Source of the DNA: Microcaldota archaeon
Lineage (GTDB): Archaea > Micrarchaeota > Micrarchaeia > Micrarchaeales > Micrarchaeaceae
DNA: 12,539 nt
Direction of reading: 5' to 3'
Assembly: GCA_027365815.1 (NCBI GenBank)
Contig: DAHXLV010000044.1
Span: forward strand, 1 to 12,539
Made by a program: the position numbers and the translations under genes. Each line of letters begins with the position of its first letter. The stretch's first letter is position 1. Of the stretch, positions 5,821-12,506 are shown in pieces. A model generated the notes under the pieces. The model saw nothing but the letters and a program-made list of their open reading frames with translations, searched no databases and was not told where the DNA came from.

Positions 5821-6528
5821 ATGCCTGGAAACGAAAGGATGTTCGCTGGAATAGCCACCGCGGCGATACTCGCGCTGGCGGTGACCATGATAATAGTAGC
5901 TGTTGCGTACAGCCCATACGGCCAATCCACTCGCGGGGCGAACGCCAGCTACATCACAGTCACCGCGTCCGGCTCGGTGAGCCAGACCCCACAGCAGGCT
6001 GACGTATACCTGACCGCCAACGGAACGGCAGAGAATGCGGCAAACGCCACTGCCATGCTGGCCCAGACGATAGGCAGAATAAACTCCACCGTTTCGCGAT
6101 ACCTCATCAACGGCAGCTCAATCCAGACGACATCATACCAGCTCTACAGGCCATATAACAGCATATACTACACCGCGAGCGAGAGCCTGACACTATCATT
6201 CCCGTTCAACGCCACTGGCAGCGCCATAGCTGCGCTATCGTCGGTCAACAACACTTTCATAAGCGGAATCAGCATCCAGCTTTCGCAGCCGCAGGCCGCC
6301 GGCATGAGCTCCTCTGCGCTCGCCATGGCGATGCAGAACGCAACCGCGCAGGCGCAGGAGGTCGCCGGGACGAACGCAAAGCTCAATGTCGTCAGCGTTA
6401 CGGTAAACAACGCCGGCTACATCCTCCCAGGCCCGAAATTCTCTGTAGCATCTGACGCGGTGCCTGTATTCCCAGGGACCCAATCGGTCACGCAGAGCGT
6501 CACCGTTAAATACAGCTATGTAAGCTAG
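5821..6528 (+). CDS. SIMPL (DUF541) domain exported protein
   Basis: A 235-residue protein with an N-terminal hydrophobic helix (about residues 8-30, MFAGIATAAILALAVTMIIV) acting as signal anchor, then an extracytoplasmic SIMPL/DUF541 domain. Family features are the opening ITVTASGSVSQTPQQADVYL (45-64), the TTSYQLYRPYN strand and the late helix AMQNATAQAQEVAG followed by LNVVSV and SVTQSVTVKYSY. The domain forms oligomers in bacteria such as BP26, but its role in archaea is unknown. At least eight Asn-X-Ser/Thr sequons lie in the outer domain, implying N-glycosylation. The start is fixed by the TATA box 31 bp upstream. A second Met at residue 7 is possible. Confidence 0.85.
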   Translation: MPGNERMFAGIATAAILALAVTMIIVAVAYSPYGQSTRGANASYITVTASGSVSQTPQQADVYLTANGTAENAANATAMLAQTIGRINSTVSRYLINGSSIQTTSYQLYRPYNSIYYTASESLTLSFPFNATGSAIAALSSVNNTFISGISIQLSQPQAAGMSSSALAMAMQNATAQAQEVAGTNAKLNVVSVTVNNAGYILPGPKFSVASDAVPVFPGTQSVTQSVTVKYSYVS

Positions 6529-6541
6529 CCTGAGATAAACA

Positions 6542-6550
6542 TTTAAATAT
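6542..6550 (+). promoter_or_regulatory. TATA-like box of the DUF6159-like gene
   Basis: TTTAAATAT is centred 31 bp before ATG 6577, in the 48-bp gap after the SIMPL gene. The two genes are therefore probably separate transcripts. Confidence 0.6.
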
Positions 6551-6576
6551 TTAAGTTGCCACTTGGAGTCAATTCT

Positions 6577-7446
6577 ATGTTCGAGAACGTAAAGCAGGGT
6601 TGGGCGCTGGGCAAGCAGGTCAGGAAGCTCGTCTTCAGCGACCGCGACCTGGTGCTGTACCCTGTGCTATCGGCAGTCGTCGTTTTTGCAGAGATGCTGC
6701 TGATATTCGGCACCCTTATCTTCGTGGGGTTCGGGCTGCCGGGCGCCAGCTCCGCCGGCGTTGCGCTGCAGGTGATGTACCTGGCAGGCCTCTTCATATT
6801 CTACCTTGCCAGCACTTTCACGTCGACATACATACTGGTCGCGCTCCTGCTTGCATTCAGGGGGTACGCCGCAGGCAAGAAGATAAGCATGGGCGAGGCT
6901 TTCTCCCAGACACGCCAGTACGCCAAGCTCATACTGGAGTGGGCTGTATTCTTCTCAATAGTCCTAATGGTCATACGGCTTATCGAGCAGAGGTTGGGCA
7001 TGGTGGGCAGGCTGATATTCGGCTTGGCTGCCGGAGTAACGGTAAGCGTTGCCACATTATTCGTCGTCCCAGTGATAATCGACAACAAGGTAGGCCCTAT
7101 AAAGGCCATCAAGCAGAGCGCGCAGTTCTTCTTCAACAACTTTGGCAAGAGCTTCGGCGGCTTAATCTATTCGGACATGTATAACCTTATGTTCATAGGG
7201 TCAGGCATCGCCCTGATAATGCTCGGCGCGCTCTCCGCCAGCGTATCGCCGATCCTCGGGATATCGGTCGTCGTCTTAGGCGTCGTGCTCCTTGTCTTCG
7301 GCATAATGATGAATTTCCTGACGACGAATGTCTTCAAGCTCATACTATACGAATACACGAACGGACGGGGGCTGCCGTCGGGGATAGATGAGAGCCTGAT
7401 AAAGAATTCTGTAAAGAAGGGACGCAGCGCTCCCGTTGCGCAGTAA
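6577..7446 (+). CDS. Multi-pass membrane protein, DUF6159-like
   Basis: A 289-residue integral membrane protein with about six hydrophobic segments, near residues 27-52, 62-78, 80-95, 118-135, 142-168 and a long stretch at 205-255. The amphipathic N-terminus GWALGKQVRKLVFSDRDLVLYPVLS resembles the DUF6159 opening, in which a short cytoplasmic helix and a D-R-D-L stretch precede the first membrane helix. Function is unknown. The frame begins at a TTG (6556) inside the promoter, so ATG 6577 is the likely start. The stop lies 3 bp from the stop of the convergent UMP kinase gene. The basic C-terminal tail (KKGRSAPVAQ) is presumably cytoplasmic. Confidence 0.75.
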   Translation: MFENVKQGWALGKQVRKLVFSDRDLVLYPVLSAVVVFAEMLLIFGTLIFVGFGLPGASSAGVALQVMYLAGLFIFYLASTFTSTYILVALLLAFRGYAAGKKISMGEAFSQTRQYAKLILEWAVFFSIVLMVIRLIEQRLGMVGRLIFGLAAGVTVSVATLFVVPVIIDNKVGPIKAIKQSAQFFFNNFGKSFGGLIYSDMYNLMFIGSGIALIMLGALSASVSPILGISVVVLGVVLLVFGIMMNFLTTNVFKLILYEYTNGRGLPSGIDESLIKNSVKKGRSAPVAQ

Positions 7447-7449
7447 GGC

Positions 7450-8142
7450 TCAATCCACGGTAGTGCCTTTGTGCGGCCTGCCCGATACCGCGTCCTTCAG
7501 TGAGCCTATCTCCCCTCCGACGAACTTCACCGTTATTCCAGACCTCGCGACCAGCTTGGCTGCAAAGCTGTCGAATATCACGTTCGAGCCCGGGTTCCTC
7601 CGGTCGTTCTCATTTGATATCTTTATGAGCCGGTCGAAGGTGAGCCGCTCCAGCCTCCTTGCGTCCTTGTGCCTCTTTGGATCCTTGTCGTAGACATAGC
7701 TGATCCTGCTAGCGTTTATGAGCAGCTTGCTTTGCGTGGCCTCCGCGGCCAGCGCTGCATCGGTGTCCGTCGTCACGCCCTCGGCGAATCCTCCGCATAT
7801 GACCGCCTTGTACCTGCCCATCAATCCCCTCAACTCATCCACATCCGTCGGCACGAGCGGCGCGACATCAACCCCGTTTGCCTTGAATATCCCCTTCACC
7901 ATGTAGGCGTTCAGCCTGGTTACCTGTATACCTATCCTGTCCAGCTCTATATTGTTTCTCACACCTGCCTCCCTCGCCAGCTCCATAAGGGACCTGCAGT
8001 AGCTTCCTGCGCCGCATACAATCACGAAAGCAGCGTCCCGCATGCCGCCGACAAGCCGCGCGAGCTCTTTAACATACGCTATGTCGAAGCCGTCCTCGCC
8101 GGCTATCAGCGACCCGCCAAGCGATACGCATATATTTCTCAT
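7450..8142 (-). CDS. pyrH: Uridylate (UMP) kinase
   Basis: A 230-residue amino-acid-kinase-family protein of the archaeal UMP kinase type, converting UMP to UDP with ATP in pyrimidine nucleotide synthesis. Visible are LGGS (8-11), the glycine loop CGAGSY (43-48), the UMP-side DRIGIQVTRLNA (68-79), TTDTDAALAAE (124-134), the ATP-side SYVYDKDPKRHKDA (148-161) and the NPGSNVIFDSFAA segment (183-195). Archaeal PyrH is about 220-235 residues, so it is full length. ATG 8142 follows an in-frame TTG, and the ATG is preferred. Its TATA-like box is shared with the divergent exported-protein gene. Confidence 0.92.
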   Translation of the reverse strand: MRNICVSLGGSLIAGEDGFDIAYVKELARLVGGMRDAAFVIVCGAGSYCRSLMELAREAGVRNNIELDRIGIQVTRLNAYMVKGIFKANGVDVAPLVPTDVDELRGLMGRYKAVICGGFAEGVTTDTDAALAAEATQSKLLINASRISYVYDKDPKRHKDARRLERLTFDRLIKISNENDRRNPGSNVIFDSFAAKLVARSGITVKFVGGEIGSLKDAVSGRPHKGTTVD

Positions 8143-8172
8143 CAAATCATCTGTGGTAATTCCAACCCAATC

Positions 8173-8182
8173 CTTTTAAGCC
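8173..8182. promoter_or_regulatory. Palindromic TATA core shared by two divergent genes
   Basis: CTTTTAAG (8173-8180) is almost self-complementary. Its centre lies about 33 bp from ATG 8209 (plus) and 34 bp from ATG 8142 (minus), and no other A/T box is as well placed for the kinase. One core may therefore drive both genes. Confidence 0.55.
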
Positions 8183-8208
8183 TTGGCAGCAAATAACTTT
8201 TTGGGTAT

Positions 8209-8979
8209 ATGGCAGATAAGAGCGCAGCTAGGAAAAAGCACACCGGCAGGTATGTCGGTCTCGGGATACTTGCGGCGGTAATAATAATCGGCGCATATTT
8301 CTATTCTGCATTCCTGAGCGGAGGGATAATAACAACAGTCGCAACAGCCAGCCAGAACCCGGCGTCGTTCGGGTCCATCGTCCTGCAGAAGCTCAACTCT
8401 AACCCGCAGCTAACGCTCTCATACGTTGGCAGCGCCAATTTCTCATCAGACCCCCCATTCTACCTTTCATTCCTGAAGTACCATAACGACACGCGGGTAA
8501 CCCTGACCCTCACCAACTTCCCGCACATAGGAAACTTCAGTGCGGTCGGCATCTCCCTAGACAACGGCACTACTGTGTATGTCTGCTACAACGTCAACGG
8601 CGCAGGATACACATGCAAGAAGTCAACAGGATCGCCGACGCAGATAATACAGAACCTGTCAAACGCATTCAGCCTCTCGAGCCTAGGCAATGCCCATGTG
8701 ACGAGCGTCCTGCCAAGCTACTACAACGGCATGCCATGCTTCGCTGTCTCGGGCTCAGGCACAGTGTATGGGACGAGCGAGTTCTTCAGCGGCAGCAACG
8801 CTACCGTTGCCTTTAACGGCTGCATATCCTCTTCGTATTACATACCGTTGACAGCCAACGCTACCATAACCCCATCATCCGGAGGGCCGATAACGATAGC
8901 GCTCCACGCTGTCAATGTGTCGACAACGTCAAACATGTCCGCCGTGGCGGCGTTGCCTGGCCCAATCTCCGGGTCGTGA
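8209..8979 (+). CDS. Exported, membrane-anchored protein of unknown function, sequon-rich
   Basis: Not recognised. A 256-residue protein with a basic N-terminus (SAARKKHTGR), one hydrophobic helix at about 15-38 and a long extracytoplasmic part rich in Ser, Thr, Asn, Gly and Tyr. At least nine Asn-X-Ser/Thr sequons are present. Four Cys (in VCYN, TCKK, PCFA and GCIS) could form two disulfides. The predicted beta-rich character and lack of catalytic motifs suggest a surface protein. It is divergent from UMP kinase and shares its promoter core. ATG 8209 is the only start consistent with that box. Confidence 0.8.
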   Translation: MADKSAARKKHTGRYVGLGILAAVIIIGAYFYSAFLSGGIITTVATASQNPASFGSIVLQKLNSNPQLTLSYVGSANFSSDPPFYLSFLKYHNDTRVTLTLTNFPHIGNFSAVGISLDNGTTVYVCYNVNGAGYTCKKSTGSPTQIIQNLSNAFSLSSLGNAHVTSVLPSYYNGMPCFAVSGSGTVYGTSEFFSGSNATVAFNGCISSSYYIPLTANATITPSSGGPITIALHAVNVSTTSNMSAVAALPGPISGS

Positions 8980-9007
8980 TCCCACTTGGTTCAAGGCGCT
9001 CGGAAAC

Positions 9008-9016
9008 TATAAATAT
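9008..9016 (+). promoter_or_regulatory. TATA box, TATAAATAT core
   Basis: Centred 33 bp before ATG 9045 and followed by C, giving TATAAATATC as at 9523 and 11299. It predicts a leader of about 8 nt. Confidence 0.6.
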
Positions 9017-9044
9017 CTCAGGGGGCTGACTATGAGCGGTCCAT

Positions 9045-9500
9045 ATGCCAAGGATTAGGAGCCAGATGAATGTTGCAGCATGCAGCATAGGGGACCTCAG
9101 GGCAAGGGTGCATGAGACAAAAGCAGACCTGCAGATAGGCATGTACATGACCGAAAGGACGCACACCTATACCGCAATTGGGAAGCTGATGGAAAGGCAT
9201 CACCTTAGGGTCGCATCGTCAGAGCTGAAAAAGGCGGAGATGCTGGCCGCAGGAGGGCATGAGGTAAACACAATACTCAAAAAACAGACGGCGGTATCAA
9301 GCACACTGCGCGACCTTTACATCGAGATGGCAGAGAAGACAAAGAGATCAGGTTACCTGCCCGAATTCCTGCGCCGGCATGCGGAAAACCACTATAGGGT
9401 CAAAGCAGAGCTCTTCCATGGGAGGGCTGAGCTTGCCCATATGCTTAGGGGCAAAAGGGCCAAGAACGGCAATGGTAGCAATATACCAAATAATGCTTGA
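9045..9500 (+). CDS. Small basic helical protein, unknown function
   Basis: Not recognised. A 151-residue protein with no hydrophobic segment or signal peptide, so probably cytoplasmic. It is predicted almost wholly alpha-helical and rich in Arg, Lys, His, Glu and Ala, with heptad-like stretches around residues 45-75 and 85-140. The tail is basic and low in structure (LRGKRAKNGNGSNIPNNA). Cys13 is the only cysteine. ATG 9045 was chosen from its 33-bp distance to the TATA box. It is followed after 60 bp by the nucleotidyltransferase gene, whose promoter has the same TATA core. A helical partner or nucleic-acid-binding role is possible but unproven. Confidence 0.72.
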   Translation: MPRIRSQMNVAACSIGDLRARVHETKADLQIGMYMTERTHTYTAIGKLMERHHLRVASSELKKAEMLAAGGHEVNTILKKQTAVSSTLRDLYIEMAEKTKRSGYLPEFLRRHAENHYRVKAELFHGRAELAHMLRGKRAKNGNGSNIPNNA

Positions 9501-9522
9501 CATTTTGGACATTCTCGATAGG

Positions 9523-9531
9523 TATAAATAT
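9523..9531 (+). promoter_or_regulatory. TATA box, TATAAATAT core
   Basis: Centred 34 bp before ATG 9561, in the 60-bp gap after the helical protein gene. The next base is C, matching the boxes at 9008 and 11299. Confidence 0.6.
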
Positions 9532-9560
9532 CAAGTCAGGCGCTACTGATTACGAGTCGC

Positions 9561-10499
9561 ATGGTAATTTTTACAGCGCGCCAGAGTCCAAATGCTGGCG
9601 ATCATGATAGTGTTCACGATGATGACCAGGCTTTCGCCGGGCGCACCTTCGGGCATACGCCGCGCGGCTGGAAGGAATACATAGGCGAGGAGCTCAGGAA
9701 GTACGCCGCCGAGGCAATTCCAACGGAATCGGAGAAGGAGAGGGCATGCCTTCGTGTCATATCCCAGATATTCGGCAGGGAGAGCGTCGTCAACGGGGAG
9801 CACAACAAGATCCCATCGATAGCCCTGATAGGCGGATGGGCTACGTACGCCAAGAGCGGCCTGAGGAAATCGCACGATATAGATGTGGTTGCATCTTTTG
9901 CCGGATGGGATGATCTGAAGGCGATGGCATACGAGAACGGATGGAAGATAGGGTACAACCCAGCCCTGAAGAAGCACGAGATAAAGGCAAAGGACGGCAA
10001 TACCGGTGTGGAAGTAGACATAGACGTATATGTGGCCCACAAGGATGAGGGAGGCCTCCTGATACCGCCCCAGGACATACTAAACAGGTTCAGCGTGATG
10101 CGGGCGTTGCCGTACGTTGACCAGCAGGTGAGGATTATTAGCACCACAGCTTTGCTGGCGATGAAGATAGAGCTATCGCTCAGGGCCAGCAGGCTTAAGG
10201 ATGCAGTAGACGTGGCTGGCCTGGTGACGCTTGTATCTCCGGCGCCGGACATGCACGAGGTCGGCAAAATACTCCACGACAACCTTCCAGGCAAGTCTGT
10301 GGTGATCAGGGAATGCCTAAACCACTTCACGAATCTCATGGACAAGCTAGTTGAAGGGACGATAGTCTTCCGCGATGTGAGCGAGCAGGAGCGCGCGAAG
10401 CAACTGGTGGCGGGGCTGGCGCTCGAGCTGAAGGAGGGGGCGTTCACGCGCAACGACGGGCTGCTGAGAGGGGCAATTGGGGATATTTTCAGCAAGTGA
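9561..10499 (+). CDS. Nucleotidyltransferase, AbiEii/MNT-like
   Basis: A 312-residue protein with a DNA-polymerase-beta-like nucleotidyltransferase core. The signature GGWATYAKSGLRKSHDIDVV (91-110) has the Gly-Gly pair and the D-x-D metal ligands, and VEVDIDVYV (about 151-159) supplies the third acidic residue. This matches AbiEii-type and related proteins, some of which are toxins that modify tRNA or proteins, while others serve housekeeping. The region after the core (ALLAMKIELSLRASRLKDAVDVAGLV) matches their helical bundle. About 50 residues precede the core and start with an acidic, His-rich segment (HDSVHDDD). No AbiEi antitoxin is adjacent. Its stop is 3 bp from that of the convergent exported-protein gene. 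Confidence 0.78.
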   Translation: MVIFTARQSPNAGDHDSVHDDDQAFAGRTFGHTPRGWKEYIGEELRKYAAEAIPTESEKERACLRVISQIFGRESVVNGEHNKIPSIALIGGWATYAKSGLRKSHDIDVVASFAGWDDLKAMAYENGWKIGYNPALKKHEIKAKDGNTGVEVDIDVYVAHKDEGGLLIPPQDILNRFSVMRALPYVDQQVRIISTTALLAMKIELSLRASRLKDAVDVAGLVTLVSPAPDMHEVGKILHDNLPGKSVVIRECLNHFTNLMDKLVEGTIVFRDVSEQERAKQLVAGLALELKEGAFTRNDGLLRGAIGDIFSK

Positions 10500-10510
10500 A
10501 GCCTACTTCG
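10488..10510. terminator. Possible hairpin at convergent gene ends
   Basis: AGTGAAG (10494-10500) pairs with CTTCGCT (10506-10512), with one G-T pair, across the two stop codons. It could mark transcript ends on both strands. There is no strong T run, so support is weak. Confidence 0.3.
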
Positions 10511-11234
10511 CTGCTGTAAGGCCCCCGAGCAGCTGGCTTATCCAGTCCCAGATGCCGACAAAGAGGTTGTATACGCCAGATAGCGAAGAGCCTATGCTGG
10601 AAAGGCCGCCTGGCGCGCCTTGGGATGCGCCGACTTGCGCATTTGGCGTGCCGCTTATCGTGCCGTTCTCTGCATTCGAGTATATCGTGTAATTTGAACC
10701 CTGGAAGCTGTAGCCAGGCACTAGCACCTGTATCCCTGTGCTGTTCGACTCGGGGACCAGCGTGAGCGGCTGCCCGAACGTTACGTTATAGCCGGCCTTA
10801 TGCGCCGCGTTAGACGCTTGCTGGGCGCTCAGCAGCGCAGACTGCTTGTAAGGCATGACAATGCCGCTGTAAGCGAAGAGCTTCATAGAGCTGCATCCCT
10901 GTTGTGTGTTGTTCGCCAAAATCATCACTATGACCGGGTTAGAGCTCAGCCCACCAGGCCCGTTGAACCTGTAGTCAGAATACACCAGGTATGCGCTGCC
11001 TGGCTTGGCGCCGCTGGTGTAGTTGATTGCATCTGGATGTATCACCTGCGCTGTGCTGAAGCCCGAGAAGTTGTAGTAGCTGTAGATCCATCCTATGCTT
11101 CCTGTTATCCCGACAAGCTTAGCGCCGGTGTAGTTTGCGATTTGTGCCGGAGCGCACACCACGCTCTGCGAAGATGCCAGCGGAGCCATAACCGCGACGA
11201 GCACCGCAACTGCGATGAGCGTTTTCGCCGCCAT
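10503..11234 (-). CDS. Secreted or membrane-anchored protein of unknown function, sequon-rich
   Basis: Not recognised. A 243-residue protein with a signal peptide (MAAKTLIAVAVLVAVMAPLASS), a Ser/Thr/Asn/Tyr-rich extracellular part and a C-terminal hydrophobic segment (GVYNLFVGIWDWISQLLGG) after a Gly/Ser linker, which may anchor it in the membrane. Eight Asn-X-Ser/Thr sequons are present, and two Cys (in VVCAPA and QGCSS) may form one disulfide. ATG 11249 would add five residues but lies only about 10 bp from the TATA box (TTTTAAA). ATG 11234 lies 25 bp from it and starts right at the signal peptide, so I chose 11234. It is convergent with the nucleotidyltransferase gene. Confidence 0.8.
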   Translation of the reverse strand: MAAKTLIAVAVLVAVMAPLASSQSVVCAPAQIANYTGAKLVGITGSIGWIYSYYNFSGFSTAQVIHPDAINYTSGAKPGSAYLVYSDYRFNGPGGLSSNPVIVMILANNTQQGCSSMKLFAYSGIVMPYKQSALLSAQQASNAAHKAGYNVTFGQPLTLVPESNSTGIQVLVPGYSFQGSNYTIYSNAENGTISGTPNAQVGASQGAPGGLSSIGSSLSGVYNLFVGIWDWISQLLGGLTAAK

Positions 11235-11254
11235 GAACCATCTTTGCATGCAAG

Positions 11255-11263
11255 GTTTAAAAG
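11255..11263 (-). promoter_or_regulatory. TATA-like box of the secreted-protein gene
   Basis: CTTTTAAAC on the minus strand is centred about 25 bp before ATG 11234. This spacing decides the start choice. Confidence 0.55.
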
Positions 11264-11298
11264 GGTATCAGCGGGCGCCGCTCAGGTCGCCGTAAAGG

Positions 11299-11307
11299 TA
11301 TAAATAT
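11299..11307 (+). promoter_or_regulatory. TATA box, TATAAATAT core
   Basis: Centred 33 bp before ATG 11336 and followed by C. It has the same core and distance as the boxes at 9008 and 9523, which favours ATG 11336 over GTG 11330. Confidence 0.6.
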
Positions 11308-11335
11308 CTGGACCTGTCCATTAGCGTCGGTGCAC

Positions 11336-11977
11336 ATGGTGGAAAAGAGCGCAAAGCTAGAGTCGAGGTTGAAGCACGCACGAAGGCGCCAGCCCGTGGC
11401 TCCAGAAGAGGAGGCGCGCTGGTGCTACAAGGCAGGTATGCTGCACCTTGAAAAATACCACCTCTGGAAGGCGTCGCGATACTTCAGGGAAACGGACAGG
11501 CACCTGAATGAGGCGCTTAGAGGGGCAAGCACGGCAGAAGGGATTGCAAAGATAATGAGGGCCAAGGAAAGAGTTGCAAAGGCGATTGACGATGCCGACC
11601 CGGCTAAGCTGCACAGGGAAAGCTTCTCCGATTTCATGCTCGGCAGCCTAGGCATAGTCGGCCCGGCGAGCGCTGCGTTCAGGGCTGTCCAGGGCGCGGT
11701 AGTTGCGGCGGCAGCTGCATCTGACTCCAACATCACGGCAGTGCTTCTAGGCACGATGGCCATAGCCAGCGAAGCCTATTACCAGGCACTGGTGCTAACC
11801 GAGGCCAGGCGCGTCGGCAGGATACTGAGGAACAACGCCGACAGGCACGAAGCGCTGACCCGTTTGGAGCTCAAACGCGGGTTTGATTATATAATAAAAG
11901 AGAAAAGAACCGACCCGCTCGCCAGGTATGAGATGCCAAAAACAGCCGCCGATGACAGTATAGACATGGTGGGATGA
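11336..11977 (+). CDS. Helical protein with hydrophobic hairpin, unknown function
   Basis: Not recognised. A 213-residue protein in three parts. The N-terminus is very basic (residues 4-18) and leads into a helical region with TPR-like spacing (WCYKAGMLHLEKYHLWKASR, 29-48). The central segment at about 100-155 is rich in Ala, Gly, Val and Leu and could form two membrane helices split by SDSNIT. The C-terminus is charged and helical (LTEARRVGRILRNNADRHE onward). It may be a membrane protein with both ends in the cytoplasm, or a soluble helical bundle. A GTG at 11330 would add two residues; ATG 11336 fits promoter spacing better. Confidence 0.72.
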   Translation: MVEKSAKLESRLKHARRRQPVAPEEEARWCYKAGMLHLEKYHLWKASRYFRETDRHLNEALRGASTAEGIAKIMRAKERVAKAIDDADPAKLHRESFSDFMLGSLGIVGPASAAFRAVQGAVVAAAAASDSNITAVLLGTMAIASEAYYQALVLTEARRVGRILRNNADRHEALTRLELKRGFDYIIKEKRTDPLARYEMPKTAADDSIDMVG

Positions 11978-11990
11978 GTCATCAGCAAAG

Positions 11991-11999
11991 CTTAAGTAT
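11991..11999 (+). promoter_or_regulatory. TATA-like box of the cold-shock-domain gene
   Basis: CTTAAGTAT is centred 35 bp before ATG 12030. A second A/T stretch (ATAATAATA, about 12010-12018) lies too close to the start to be the core. Confidence 0.45.
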
Positions 12000-12029
12000 C
12001 CACCATGCTGATAATAATACGGTAATGCA

Positions 12030-12221
12030 ATGAAAGGAAAAGTGAAGATGTTCAACGCCGCGCGAGGATTCGGTTTCATCACCGGCGAGGACGGAAAGGA
12101 CGTATATTGCCCTGTGACAGCAATACAGGGAGGAGCAACGCTTGCGGTCGGCGACAGCGTCGAGTACGATGTCGTGGAAAGCCCGCGCGGCCCGAATGCG
12201 TCCAACGTCAAGAAGCTGTAA
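12030..12221 (+). CDS. Cold-shock-domain protein
   Basis: A 63-residue single-domain cold-shock protein, slightly shorter than bacterial CspA (about 70). It should bind single-stranded RNA or DNA as a chaperone. RNP1 is intact in the stretch ARGFGFITGEDG (11-22). RNP2, normally VFVHF, is VYCPV (25-29), losing a Phe and the His. The usual KWFN is KMFN (6-9), losing the Trp. So three of the aromatic or basic contact residues are replaced while the fold residues are kept. ATG 12030 is the only reasonable start. It is monocistronic. Confidence 0.9.
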   Translation: MKGKVKMFNAARGFGFITGEDGKDVYCPVTAIQGGATLAVGDSVEYDVVESPRGPNASNVKKL

Positions 12222-12236
12222 AGCCGGCTGGCCTAT

Positions 12237-12248
12237 GCTTTTAAAAGC
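12237..12248. promoter_or_regulatory. Palindromic A/T box
   Basis: GCTTTTAAAAGC is a perfect 12-bp palindrome 16 bp after the cold-shock gene. It could be a TATA core for transcription into the PIN remnant. It lies 23 bp before an ATG at 12265 that opens only a 17-codon frame (12265-12318). Confidence 0.35.
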
Positions 12249-12323
12249 TGCATTAGCCACTGCAATGCCCGTCTACTTGCAAAAGGGAGACTGTCTTCCA
12301 CCACAACGGGAGGTATAAACATA

Positions 12324-12506
12324 TTGCCTTTCATAATACATAATGTATTAGCTGGAAAGCTGAATATTTCTGTCTACGACGCTTCCTACATGCTCTTTGC
12401 GAGAAAAAAAAGCGCAATATTGGTTCCTGCAGATAATAAGTTAATCAAGAAGTTAAGCGGGGTGATCAGCATGATTGGCCCGGCGGAACTCCTTAAGCAA
12501 TCCTAG
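12324..12506 (+). pseudogene. C-terminal half of a PIN-domain protein (probable remnant)
   Basis: The open frame encodes the end of a PIN-domain nuclease: LNISVYDASYMLFARKKSA (13-31), then ILVPADNKLIKKLSG and IGPAELLKQS. VYDASY and PADNKLIKK correspond to the later acidic motifs of VapC-type toxins. The N-terminal half with the first catalytic Asp is missing, and the only start at the left end is a TTG. No VapB-like gene is upstream. Its base composition is more AT-rich than neighbours. A TATAAAC box (12314-12320) would place a transcript start inside the frame. It is most likely a truncated gene rather than a functional toxin. Confidence 0.62.
12334..12350. repeat. 17-bp A/T-rich palindrome
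   Basis: TAATACAT (12334-12341) and ATGTATTA (12343-12350) are exact reverse complements around one A. It begins 14 bp after the TATAAAC box and looks like an operator, though it lies within the PIN remnant frame. Confidence 0.55.

Noticed and set aside
9031..9057. Eight-codon frame (MSGPYAKD) overlapping the start of the 9045 gene, as a possible regulatory leader peptide
   Set aside because: With the TATA box at 9008-9016, transcription should start near 9037, downstream of its ATG.
9614..10495. Long minus-strand frame opposite the nucleotidyltransferase
   Set aside because: It is an antisense shadow, rich in Ser and Pro, without motifs. The plus strand has the catalytic signature and a promoter.
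12265..12318. 17-codon frame after the palindromic A/T box, as a small gene
   Set aside because: The promoter spacing is good but the peptide resembles nothing and a frame of this length is expected by chance.
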